Of a stretch of DNA of 17,283 nt, positions 1 to 9,100 are shown one piece after another. Position numbers and translations under genes: made by a program. The stretch covers positions 1-17,283 of the forward strand of contig JBFXFO010000079.1 of NCBI GenBank assembly GCA_050178915.1, written 5' to 3'. Under the pieces are notes generated by a model, which had not been told where the DNA came from, searched no databases, and saw nothing but the letters and a program-made list of their open reading frames with translations. The DNA is from JBFXAF01 sp050178915. GTDB taxonomy: Bacteria > Pseudomonadota > Alphaproteobacteria > Rhizobiales > Rhizobiaceae. The number at the start of each line of letters is the position of its first letter. Positions within the stretch are counted from its first letter, which is position 1.

Positions 1-3000
1 CTTGCCCGCCGACACGGCGGCGTCGCCGGTTGTCGCATCCGTGGTGACATCGAGATCGTCGATGCCGATCTTCGAGCGCAGCGTCGTGAGCAGCGAGGTC
101 GGGCCGCCGACGCCTGCGATCTGTGCCGCCGCATCGGCAAGCTGCGCGATCTGCAGCGGCGACAAATTCGACATCGAGCGGCCGAAGACGAGACGCGCCA
201 GGATCTCGTCCTCCGGAAGGCTGGGCGACGACGAGAATGCGAAGCGTGGATCGTCGGCGCTGCCCGTGACGAGGATCGTCACCGTCGCGCCGTCGGCAGC
301 CGAATCGGCTGCGAGGTCGAGCGTCGGCACCAGCGAACCGGAGAAGCCGGCAGTCCCGCGCGTGAAGTCGAGGCGCTTGCCAAGCACCGACAGCCGCCCG
401 CGCCGCAGCGTGAACTGGCCCGTGGCGCTCGGCGCCGACAGCGAGCCGGTGAGCCGCAGCGAACCGCCGAGTTCGGCGTCCACGCCCCTGCCCTGAATGA
501 AGATCTGCTGCGGCGCGTTGAGCTGCAGGTCGAGCGTCAGCCCGGTGCCACCTCCGCCACCAGAGCCTGCCGGCTGCAGCGCTTCCGCCTGGCTGCGCAC
601 GGCGGCCGATGCGTTGCGGTGCTCGACGCCGAGCCGCGCCAGCGAGGTGGGCAGGCGCTCCGGCACCGTGATGACCGTCTTGCCGAGATTGATCGTGCCG
701 GCGAGCAGCGGCGCGCCCATCAGGCCGCCAGTCACCTTGAGGTCGCCAGAAAGGCTCGCCGTCACCAGCCGGCCATCGGTGTAGCGCCCGTCCGTCAGCC
801 TGAGCGTGAGGTCGGCGGGGAAACCCTGAGCGACATCGATGCCGATGGTTCCGCCCGCCGACAGATTGCCGCCGGAAGACAGAGTGCCCGTCAGCGAGCG
901 GATCGTCGCCACGCCGGAATTGACCGCGATGTCGGCGGCCAGCGCGTTGATGGCAATGCCGGAGCGCGCATCGACGAAGCGCGCGTCGGATGCGCGGATG
1001 CTGCCGTTGACGACCGGCGCCGACGCCGGGCCGCTGAGGTTCAGCGTGACATTGGACGTGCCGGTGAGCGACAGGCCCTGCGCCGCCAGCCGGCGCGTCA
1101 GGAAGGAGAACGGCACTTGCCCGCCAAACTCCAGCGCCAGCCGCGGGGCGCCGGCGAGCGAGACGGTGCCGCCACCCTTCAGGCCGAGGCCTGAACCGTC
1201 GCCGACATTTGCCTGGAAGCTCAGCACGTTGGCGCGGAAATCGCCGGTGGAGGCAATGCGCATGGCGCCGAACCCTGCCTCGCGCGTCTGCGTCGTCTCG
1301 GCGCCAGCCCAGTCGACCGTGAAGCCGACGGTAGGATCGGCGGGCGCGCCGGTGATGCGCGCCGTGCCCGATATCGTGCCGGCAGCGCCGAGGCCGGGCA
1401 CGATCTGGTTGGCGATGCCGGCCGGCATCTTGCCCACCTGCACGTTGAGCGCCAGCGTCTCGGCGATCGTTCCCTCGGCGGTGACGGTGCCACCGCCCAG
1501 CGCCAGCACGATCGTCTCCAGCGTGGTGATGCCGCCGGCGAGGCTGCCGGCCGTCGGCCGCGCCAGCTTCACCTCGATGCCGAGCGGTTTTGCATCGGCG
1601 GCGCTGATCTCGATGCGGGTCGTCTCCCCCTCGAAGCCGACGCGGCCGCTCGCCTTGGCAGCGATGCCGTTGACCGTGGCGCCGCCGGAGAATGCCGTCC
1701 ACCTGCCGTCGCGGGAGAGCGCGACGTCGAGCGCACGGATATCGGCGCCGGCGGCGATGCGCGTCGCACGCACCGAGCCGCTGATCCCGGGCATCGCCAT
1801 GTAATTGTCGATTGCTGCGACAACCGAGAGCCCCTCCGCCTCCATGTCGCCGCGCTTCAGCGTGGTCGCGGCGAGATCGACATTCATGCTGGGGGTGCCA
1901 CTCTTGCGGTCAAAGCGGATGCGCCCCTGCGCCGACCCCTGCACGGTCTCCAGCGCCAGCGCTGCCAGCGGGGCGAGGTCCGGAAGCGTCAGCGCGATCT
2001 CTCCGCTCGGAACGAACGCTTCGTCGAGATCGAGATCGCCGCTGATGCGGTTCTCGCCCAGTGCCAGGGACAGGTTGCGGATGACGCGCGCGCCGCCGTC
2101 GCTTGCGAGCTCCGCACCGCCTTCAAGCCGCTGCCCGCCAATATCGCCCCTCACCGACACCGTGGCGGTAGGGTTGGCGAGATCGGCAACGCCCTGCGCC
2201 GAAAATTCGAGGTCGGTTACGCTGTAGCCGGCGGCGTCGAAGCGGTCGGCGGTGACGCTTGCGGTCAGCGCGGGGGCCGCCAGCGGACCGCTCGCAGTCA
2301 GTGCGAAATCGATGGCGCCGCGCGCTTCCGCAGAAAGCCTGGCGACATCGGCGAGCGAGCCGGTCAGCCTGGCATCGACCGCTTCGCCGGCGAGTGACGC
2401 GTCGCCCTTGACCGCCAGGCCGCCGGAGGCGAGGTCAAGTCCGGAGACCGAGATCGCACCCGCCGCATCGCGGCTGACGCGCGCCGAGAGCGCGACACGC
2501 TCGCCGAGCGGGGTGCGCGCTGTTTCCGGCACCACCGCCGCCGAGATGTCGGCCTTGATGTCGGCGGTGACGGTACCTTTGGTGATGTCCGCGGTGCCGC
2601 TGAGATCGGCCTTCGCGGTACCCGACGAAAACGAGCCGGAGCGCAGTGTCAGCGTATTTCCGGCGACCACCGCCGACGCATCCAGGGCCAGCGCTCCGGC
2701 GAGAAGCGAGGCGACGGTCTCGTTCACCGACCCGCCGGCGCCGGCGCGGAGCGAAATGTCGACAGGGCCGCTCATGCTGGCTATGTCGAACCCGTCGGAA
2801 TGGGCGGTCAACCCGACATTCTCGAAGCCGTGGCCAGGCAGCGCCAGATCCGCGAGGTCTGCCTGGATGTCGGCTGTGGGTGCATCGCCGGAACCGGTGG
2901 CGCGCACATTGGCCGAGCGCAGCGACAGCGTGATCGGCTCCGGCCCCTCGCCGAAGCTCAGCCGCACCGGCGCCGCCGTCGCCTCCGCGGCCAGCGTGAA

Positions 3001-3999
3001 ATCGCTCTGCGCGGCGGGATCGATGGCGCCCCGCGCATCCACCGTCACAGCCGCAGAGCGCAGCGTCGCCTGCTCGACGTCGATGCCGCCCTCGGCCAGC
3101 AACGTCCCCGCGAAGGTGAAAGCGGCGTTGCCGGCAACCAGCGGCCGCAGCGATGCTGGCAGGAAGCGCTCGAACGAACCGTCGCCCGACGCCTCGATGC
3201 GGTTGCCGCGATTGGTGACGCCATGCCGCGCCGTGACCGTCGTGATGACGGTGCCGTCAATGGAGAAGCTGCCCTTGCCCTGCCAGTCGGAATAGGGGCC
3301 GCTGCCCGACACGACCAGATCGACCGCCGGCTCGCCCGGCAGGCCCAATGTGGTGGCGAGCAGGCCGCCGCGCGGTTCCGAGGCGACGATGTCGACAGCG
3401 AGCTTCTTTTCGGCCGGCATGAACTCGACGGTCGCCTTGATGCTGCCGGCCTCACCGTCGGTGCGCTCGACATCGGCCTTGACGCCGATCGATTTGAGAT
3501 CAGCCGCTGCGGTCAGTGAGCCGTTGGCCGCAAGTCTGGCGATGCCGCCGGCCAGTTCTGGCCCGACTGCGATGTCGGGAAGCTCGAAACGGGCGATGTC
3601 GAGCGAGACCGGCAGGCTGGTGTCACCACCCGTGTCCGGCTCAGCGCTCGGCTGCGGCAACCGCGCCAGTTCGATCCGCCCGACGGCGACACGATCAGCC
3701 TTGAAAGTGGATGAAAGCAGCGCCAGCGGCGACCAGTCGAGTTCGACGTCGCGAAGGACCAGCCAGGCGCCCTTCGCGTCGGCCATGACAACGTGATCGA
3801 CCGTCAGGTGTCCGCCCCAGATGCCGTTGATGCCGCCAACCTTCAGCGACGACGTTTCGGACGACGCGAGATCCGAGATGATCGCGGCGAGCTTGTCACG
3901 GCCGACATCGGTCAGCGTGACGACGCCGACCGCGCCGCCAATCAGCGCGACAATGGCCAGCAGCGACCATGCGAGAACACGAAGGATGCGCCGCGCCAA
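1..3999 (-). CDS. tamB: Translocation and assembly module inner-membrane protein TamB (3' end beyond window)
   Basis: TamB is an inner-membrane-anchored, periplasm-spanning protein that partners TamA in envelope biogenesis (autotransporter assembly and, in newer work, phospholipid transport). The minus strand is open for 1333 codons from 3999 to the left edge with no stop. Residues about 5-28 form an N-terminal membrane anchor after a basic MARR start. A very long Gly/Ala/Thr/Asp-rich beta-repeat region follows, as in the family. Near the edge is the conserved C-terminal signature: PEDEILARLVFG, then RSMSNLSPLQIAQLADAAAQ from about residue 1274, ending in AVSAGK. The remaining strands, perhaps 50-60 residues, lie outside the window. 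The start is TTG at 3999, 10 bases after the tamA stop; the first in-frame ATG lies about 73 codons in and would delete the anchor. Translational coupling to tamA is likely. The family call is firm; the exact start is less so. Confidence 0.93.
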   Translation of the reverse strand, partial: MARRILRVLAWSLLAIVALIGGAVGVVTLTDVGRDKLAAIISDLASSETSSLKVGGINGIWGGHLTVDHVVMADAKGAWLVLRDVELDWSPLALLSSTFKADRVAVGRIELARLPQPSAEPDTGGDTSLPVSLDIARFELPDIAVGPELAGGIARLAANGSLTAAADLKSIGVKADVERTDGEAGSIKATVEFMPAEKKLAVDIVASEPRGGLLATTLGLPGEPAVDLVVSGSGPYSDWQGKGSFSIDGTVITTVTARHGVTNRGNRIEASGDGSFERFLPASLRPLVAGNAAFTFAGTLLAEGGIDVEQATLRSAAVTVDARGAIDPAAQSDFTLAAEATAAPVRLSFGEGPEPITLSLRSANVRATGSGDAPTADIQADLADLALPGHGFENVGLTAHSDGFDIASMSGPVDISLRAGAGGSVNETVASLLAGALALDASAVVAGNTLTLRSGSFSSGTAKADLSGTADITKGTVTADIKADISAAVVPETARTPLGERVALSARVSRDAAGAISVSGLDLASGGLAVKGDASLAGEAVDARLTGSLADVARLSAEARGAIDFALTASGPLAAPALTASVTADRFDAAGYSVTDLEFSAQGVADLANPTATVSVRGDIGGQRLEGGAELASDGGARVIRNLSLALGENRISGDLDLDEAFVPSGEIALTLPDLAPLAALALETVQGSAQGRIRFDRKSGTPSMNVDLAATTLKRGDMEAEGLSVVAAIDNYMAMPGISGSVRATRIAAGADIRALDVALSRDGRWTAFSGGATVNGIAAKASGRVGFEGETTRIEISAADAKPLGIEVKLARPTAGSLAGGITTLETIVLALGGGTVTAEGTIAETLALNVQVGKMPAGIANQIVPGLGAAGTISGTARITGAPADPTVGFTVDWAGAETTQTREAGFGAMRIASTGDFRANVLSFQANVGDGSGLGLKGGGTVSLAGAPRLALEFGGQVPFSFLTRRLAAQGLSLTGTSNVTLNLSGPASAPVVNGSIRASDARFVDARSGIAINALAADIAVNSGVATIRSLTGTLSSGGNLSAGGTIGIDVAQGFPADLTLRLTDGRYTDGRLVTASLSGDLKVTGGLMGAPLLAGTINLGKTVITVPERLPTSLARLGVEHRNASAAVRSQAEALQPAGSGGGGGTGLTLDLQLNAPQQIFIQGRGVDAELGGSLRLTGSLSAPSATGQFTLRRGRLSVLGKRLDFTRGTAGFSGSLVPTLDLAADSAADGATVTILVTGSADDPRFAFSSSPSLPEDEILARLVFGRSMSNLSPLQIAQLADAAAQIAGVGGPTSLLTTLRSKIGIDDLDVTTDATTGDAAVSAGK

Positions 4000-4009
4000 G
4001 GCCGGCGTC

Positions 4010-5938
4010 TCAGAATGCCTGGCCGATGCCGGCGTAGATGCCGAAGCGCGGATCGTAGGGCCCGCGGTTCAGCGGCATCGCCGCGTCAACGCGCAGCGGG
4101 CCGAAAGGCGTGAGGTAGCGTATGCCTATGCCGGCGCCGGCGCGGAAGTTCGAGAAGTCGGGCGTGGGCGTCACTGACACGCTGCCCATGTCGATGAAGG
4201 GCACCACGCCGAACGTATCCGTCACTCCGATCCGCATCTCGACCGAGGCCTCCACATATGACAGCCCGCCCGTCGGTTCACCGGCCGCATTGCGCGGTCC
4301 GATGCCCTGATAGGCGTAGCCTCTCACCGACCCGCCGCCGCCGGCGTAGAAGCGCCGGTCCGCGGGCACCGCCGCAAGTCCGGCACCCATGATCGAGCCC
4401 GTCGCCACACGACCAGCCACGACGAACCGGTCGTCGCTGCTGATCGACTGATAGGCCGACGCTTCGGCCCGCAGCTTCACGAAGCTCGACTTCGTCAGCA
4501 GGTCGTAGGTCGGCTCCACGAAGGCAAGGGCACGGAAACCGGTGGTCGGATTGAGCCGGTTGTCGCGGTTGTCGAAGACATACTGGAGGGGAATGCTGAC
4601 CAGAAGATGGCGGCGCGAACCGAACACGTCATCCACCTTCGACCATTCGACCGCCAGTTCGCCCGAAACCGTATGGTCGTCGAGGAAGCCGTATTCGAGC
4701 CCTGCTCCGGTTCTGAACGAGAACTTGTCATAGGCGTCCGGGTGCTCGAACACGCCGCGCGTGTTGGTGAAGAACTTGGATGTGGGGCCGAGCACGCCCG
4801 GCTTCTCGAACAGGATGGCGGCGTTGTAGTTCAGCTTGCCGAACTGCGTCGTGTCGCCGATGCGCGCGATCGAGCCTTCGATGCGCAGCCGCTCCGCCCG
4901 GCCGAACAGGTTGCGGTGACCCCAGTAGCCCTCAATGCCAAAGCCTTCGGTGTTGGAGACGGTGACGCCGACGCCGAAATAGCGATGCTTGCGCTCGCTC
5001 ACCTCGACATTGATCGGGATGGCGCCGTTGGCGTCGAGCGCGTCGGCCTCGCGCACCGACACGCTGGAGAACACCTCCAGCGTCAGCAGGCGCTCGCGCG
5101 CCTTGCGCAGTTCTTCCGGCGAATAGGTGCGGCCCGGCTCCAGCCCCGCCATCTCGGCGGTAAATTCGGCGTCGACCGTTTCGGTGCCTTCGACCGTCGT
5201 TGCGCCGTAGCCGGCGATCGGCCCTGCCTCCAGCACCAGCGTCACGTCGAGCGTCGAGGTGTCGTGGTCGGCGACGATCTTGCGGTCGGAGACGCGCGCC
5301 AGCGGCCGCCCCTCCTCCTTCAGCCGCGTCACCATCTCGCCTTCGGCCTTGAGAATGGTCTCCGAGCCGGCGTCGCCGCCGGCGACGAGACCGTAGTCTG
5401 AAGGGATCAGGTCCGCCGCGTCGCCTTCCAGCGCCACCGCGCCGAGCCTGAACACTGCGCCGGGATCGACGCTGATGGTGACCGGAACCGGCTCGTTGCG
5501 GAATTCGGCGTCGGGGGGCAGTTCGTCGAGAGACTGCCCTGCGATGGAGACCTCCACCACGCCGTCATAGCGCGCCTCCTGGTAGAGCGCGGCGACAAGC
5601 TGCTCGCGGTCGCCGCGCGCCTTGGCCATCAGCCCCAGCGAGCCGGAAACGGGGCGCTCGCGATCGTTGTACAACGAGGACGCATCCTCCATCGCCGACC
5701 GGATCGACGAATCGCCGCCCTTGACCTCGATGGTGACGCTGTAGCGCAGCGGATCGACGACCTCGACCTGCTGCTCTTCCTCTTCGCCCCACAGATGGAT
5801 GCCGAAAAGCTCGAACGCGCTCGCCGCATTTGCATGCGCAAGAGCCGCTATTGCGGCCAGCACGAAGGGTGCGACACGGCGCGCAAACGCCGGCCCTGCC
5901 GCCGTGCCCCCTCCGGTTGCCCTGATGCGGTATGCCAT
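4010..5938 (-). CDS. tamA: Autotransporter assembly complex outer-membrane protein TamA (Omp85/BamA family)
   Basis: TamA is the Omp85-family outer-membrane barrel that works with TamB. The 642-residue product begins with an export signal (basic, then hydrophobic about 22-38, cleavage near ANA or ASA at 38-41). An acidic stretch (GEEEEQQ) and three POTRA-like domains at about 64-160, 163-240 and 243-316 follow. The barrel starts near 318. The Omp85 loop-6 motif VRGY is at 538-541, after a run of glycines (YAGGGGS). The last residue is Phe (GIGQAF), the usual signal for barrel insertion. Length fits alphaproteobacterial TamA. The ATG at 5938 has no strong Shine-Dalgarno sequence, but no better start gives the signal peptide. 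The gene is divergent from the macroglobulin gene and 10 bases upstream of tamB. BamA itself is less likely because it has five POTRA domains and tamB is adjacent here. Confidence 0.95.
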   Translation of the reverse strand: MAYRIRATGGGTAAGPAFARRVAPFVLAAIAALAHANAASAFELFGIHLWGEEEEQQVEVVDPLRYSVTIEVKGGDSSIRSAMEDASSLYNDRERPVSGSLGLMAKARGDREQLVAALYQEARYDGVVEVSIAGQSLDELPPDAEFRNEPVPVTISVDPGAVFRLGAVALEGDAADLIPSDYGLVAGGDAGSETILKAEGEMVTRLKEEGRPLARVSDRKIVADHDTSTLDVTLVLEAGPIAGYGATTVEGTETVDAEFTAEMAGLEPGRTYSPEELRKARERLLTLEVFSSVSVREADALDANGAIPINVEVSERKHRYFGVGVTVSNTEGFGIEGYWGHRNLFGRAERLRIEGSIARIGDTTQFGKLNYNAAILFEKPGVLGPTSKFFTNTRGVFEHPDAYDKFSFRTGAGLEYGFLDDHTVSGELAVEWSKVDDVFGSRRHLLVSIPLQYVFDNRDNRLNPTTGFRALAFVEPTYDLLTKSSFVKLRAEASAYQSISSDDRFVVAGRVATGSIMGAGLAAVPADRRFYAGGGGSVRGYAYQGIGPRNAAGEPTGGLSYVEASVEMRIGVTDTFGVVPFIDMGSVSVTPTPDFSNFRAGAGIGIRYLTPFGPLRVDAAMPLNRGPYDPRFGIYAGIGQAF

Positions 5939-6119
5939 TGCCGTACAGAGTATCCCGCTAAAACTTAAATTGGAATGACGCCCGAAATCGCTCGTAAAGC
6001 AGCCACAATCGATCTGTCATCAATCGTAGCGCGAAGGGGAATAGACTCTTTCCCGACGCCTGTAAGATGATTTGATCGGCGGCCGGATCGTCCCGCCTGA
6101 CTTGCTTTCTGGGGTTTCA

Positions 6120-6139
6120 GGCGCTTGGCTGGAAGCGCC
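6120..6139 (+). promoter_or_regulatory. Hairpin in the 5' leader of the macroglobulin gene
   Basis: GGCGCTT at 6120-6126 and AAGCGCC at 6133-6139 form a perfect 7-bp stem with a 6-base loop, about 45 bases before the ATG. A GC-rich stretch that could also pair (GCCGG with CCGGC) follows. No run of T comes after it, so it is not a typical intrinsic terminator. A role in mRNA stability or regulation is a guess. Confidence 0.4.
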
Positions 6140-6173
6140 GCCGTGCCGGCCGTCGGGGTCCGGCTTCGCGATG

Positions 6174-6179
6174 GGAGGG
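6174..6179 (+). promoter_or_regulatory. Ribosome binding site deciding the macroglobulin start
   Basis: GGAGGG lies 4 bases before the ATG at 6184. An in-frame TTG directly precedes that ATG but would sit 1 base from the Shine-Dalgarno sequence, so the ATG is the more credible start. Confidence 0.65.
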
Positions 6180-6183
6180 TTTG

Positions 6184-9100
6184 ATGCCGAAAGTTCTGGC
6201 GCGTGGTCTGGGTGCCATGCTGTTGCTGCTTCTCGCCATGCTCGCGCCGGCGCTGGCGCAGGATGGCGGAAGGCTGGTGGTGACCACGCCGGATTACGAC
6301 TATTTCGGCTTCGACCTGCGCACCGAGCAGAACGTGTCGCTCGACCAGTGCAAGACCGCCTGCCTCGGCGACAGCTCCTGCCGGGCCTTCACCTACAACG
6401 TCAAGGCGAAGTGGTGCTTCCTCAAGTCCGACTTCGCGACCATGAACAGCTTCCCCGGCGCCATAGCCGGCAAGGTCGTCAGCGTTGCCGGCGAGCCCGA
6501 CATCGGCGCCGCACCGTCGATCTCCTTCATGCCCGACTGGATGATCGAGGAAGCACGCCAGTTCCGCAATGACGTGCTGAAGACCCAGATCGGCACCGTC
6601 GGCCTCGGCGGCCTGGTGCAGGGCGCCGAACAGGCCATGCTGACCGGCGACCCGCGCACCGCCGTGGTCAACCTCAAGACCGCCATCGCAATTTCTCCCG
6701 ACGAGGCGCTGAACTGGATCAGCCTCGCCCGCGCCATCTATGCGGTAAGCCCGGCTACCAGCGAAGAAACGTCCATCCTGCAGCGCGAGGGCGCCGCCGC
6801 TGCCTATGGCGGCTATCTGCTCACCCGCGGCACCGCTTCGCGCGCCGACTCGCTCGCCGTGCTTGCGGTCGGCCTCGACCGTCGCGAACTCTTCCGCCCT
6901 GCCCTGCAGGCCTATGAGGCCAGCCTCGCGCTGGTGAATTCCGCTGCCGTCCGCGCCGAGTACGAGGACCTGAAGGCCCGCAAGGGTTTCCGCGTCGTCG
7001 AACACTCGGTCGACGCCGACGCGGCCTCGCCGCGCGTCTGCGCGCAGTTCTCGGAGGATCTCGTCAAGACCGGCGTCGACTACGCGACCTTCGTGACCGT
7101 CGATAACCAGCCGGCCAAGGCCGTCGAGGCTTCGGGCCGCCAGATCTGCGTCGAGGGTCTCGAGCACGGAAAGAACTACAACATCACCTTCCGCTCCGGC
7201 CTGCCGGCTGCCATCGGCGAGGTGATCGCGTCGCCGGTCGTGCTGTCCATCTATGTGCGTGACCGCGCCCCGACCGCCCGCTTCACCGGCGACAGCTTCG
7301 TGCTGCCAGCCACCGCGCGCCGCGGCATCCCGATCGTCTCGATCAACATGGATGCGGCCAACGTGAAGCTCTATCGCGTCGGCGACCGCTCGCTCGCACA
7401 GCTGCTGTCCGGTTACCAGTTCCTGCGCCAGCTCGACGGCTACGACATCAGCACCGTTGGCGAGCAGCTCGGCGCACCGGTCTGGGAAGGCCAGATCGAG
7501 ATCGCCAGCGAGCTGAACAAGGAAGTCACCACCTCCTTCCCGGTCGACGAGGCGCTGCCGGAGCGCAAGCCCGGCGTCTACGTGCTGACCGCACAGCCGG
7601 TCGACGACAAGCGCGACAGCTGGGAATCGCGGGCCACGCAGTGGTTCGTGGTGTCCGACATCGGCCTGACCACCTACACCGGTCAGGACGGCCTAAACGT
7701 GTTCACGCGTTCGCTCGCCACCGCCAAGCCGGTCGCCAACGCCAAGCTGACGCTGCTCGCCCGCAACAACGAGATTCTCGGCACCGCCACGAGCGACGCC
7801 CAGGGTCGCGCGACCTTCGCACCCGGCCTGGTGCGCGGCGAGTCCGGCATGATGCCGGCGGTGCTGATGGCCGAGCAGGCCGACAGCGACTTCGTCTTCC
7901 TCGACATGACGCGCGCCGGCTTCGATCTGTCCGACCGTGGCGTCACCGGCCGCCAGGCGGCGGGTGCGCTCGACGTCTATGCGTGGACCGAGCGCGGCAT
8001 CTACCGCGCCGGCGAGACCGTGCATGTCGCCGCCCTGTCACGCGATGACAAGGCTGTGGCGGTCGAGAACCTGCCGCTCACCTTCATCTTCACCCGTCCC
8101 GACGGCGTCGAGGATCGCCGCCTCGTCAGCGACGGCAAGCAGCTCGGCGGCCATTCCGTCGATCTCGGGCTGTCGCCCAACGCCATGCGCGGCACCTGGT
8201 CGGTGCGCGTGCACACCGACCCGGAGCAGCCGGCACTGTCGACCATGATGCTCCTGGTCGAGGACTTCGTGCCGGATCGCATCGAATTCGACATGGCCGT
8301 GGAGCCGAAGGAAGTCGCCGTCGGCGAAACCGCCGACGTCTCCATCGACGGTCGTTTCCTCTACGGTGCGCCGGCTGCCGGCCTTGCCATCGAAGGCGAG
8401 GTCAACCTCAACACGACACGTCAGTGGGAGCGCTTCCCCGGCTACCAGTTCGGCATGGCCGACGAGGAAGGCCAGGCGGCGACCCGCATCCCGCTCGAAA
8501 ACCTCCCCGCGCTGGACGATGACGGCAAGGCCGTCGTGCCCGTCACCATCGACCAGTTGCCCTCCACGACGCGTCTGATCGACGCCGAGGTAGTGGTGCG
8601 CATGCGCGAAGGCAGCGGCCGCGCGGTCGAGCGCCGCACCAGCCTCGACGTGCGTCCGGAAGGAGCCATGATCGGCATCCGCCCGAACTTCGAGGGCGAC
8701 GAAGTGCCGGAAGGTGGCACCGCCGGCTTCAGCGTCATCGCGACCGACTCGGCCGGCAACCGGCAGGCCATGTCCGGCCTGCTCTGGAAGCTGGTCCGTG
8801 TCGAGCGCCGCTACCAGTGGTACCGTTCCGGCAGTTCGTGGAACTACGAGCCGATCACCAGCACGGTCGCTATCGCCAACGGCACGATCGACGTGCCTGC
8901 GGAAGGCGACGCGTCGCTGGTGCAGGGCGTGGTCGACTGGGGCCGCTACCGGCTTGAGATCGAGACGCCGGACCCGGATGGACCTGTCACAAGCGTCGAG
9001 TTCGACGCCGGCTGGTACGTCGCTGCGAGCTCGACGGAGACGCCTGACGGGCTGGAAATCGCGCTCGACAAGGAGAACTACCTGCCGGGTGACGTCGCCA

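Larger units (their letters stand above)
5939..6183. other. Divergent intergenic region between tamA and the macroglobulin gene
   Basis: This 245-base gap separates two divergent genes and must hold both promoters. It is visibly more AT-rich than the flanking genes between about 5955 and 6080. I found no convincing sigma-70 promoter on either strand; the best plus-strand fit (TAGACT near 6042 with GATGAT 18 bases on) matches only four of six bases in each box. Small repeats are present: CAATCG at 6006 and 6021, and the arms GGGAA/TTCCC at 6037-6054. A stronger hairpin lies closer to the macroglobulin start and is listed separately. Confidence 0.55.

Noticed and set aside
2..3796. Series of plus-strand open frames opposite tamB, up to 347 codons
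   Set aside because: Ser/Ala/Pro-rich mirror translations; the minus-strand TamB frame is continuous and ends in a recognisable family signature.
5965..7167. Open frame of 400 codons antisense to the macroglobulin 5' part and crossing the intergenic region
   Set aside because: No domain, composition of a shadow frame, and it would cover both divergent promoters.
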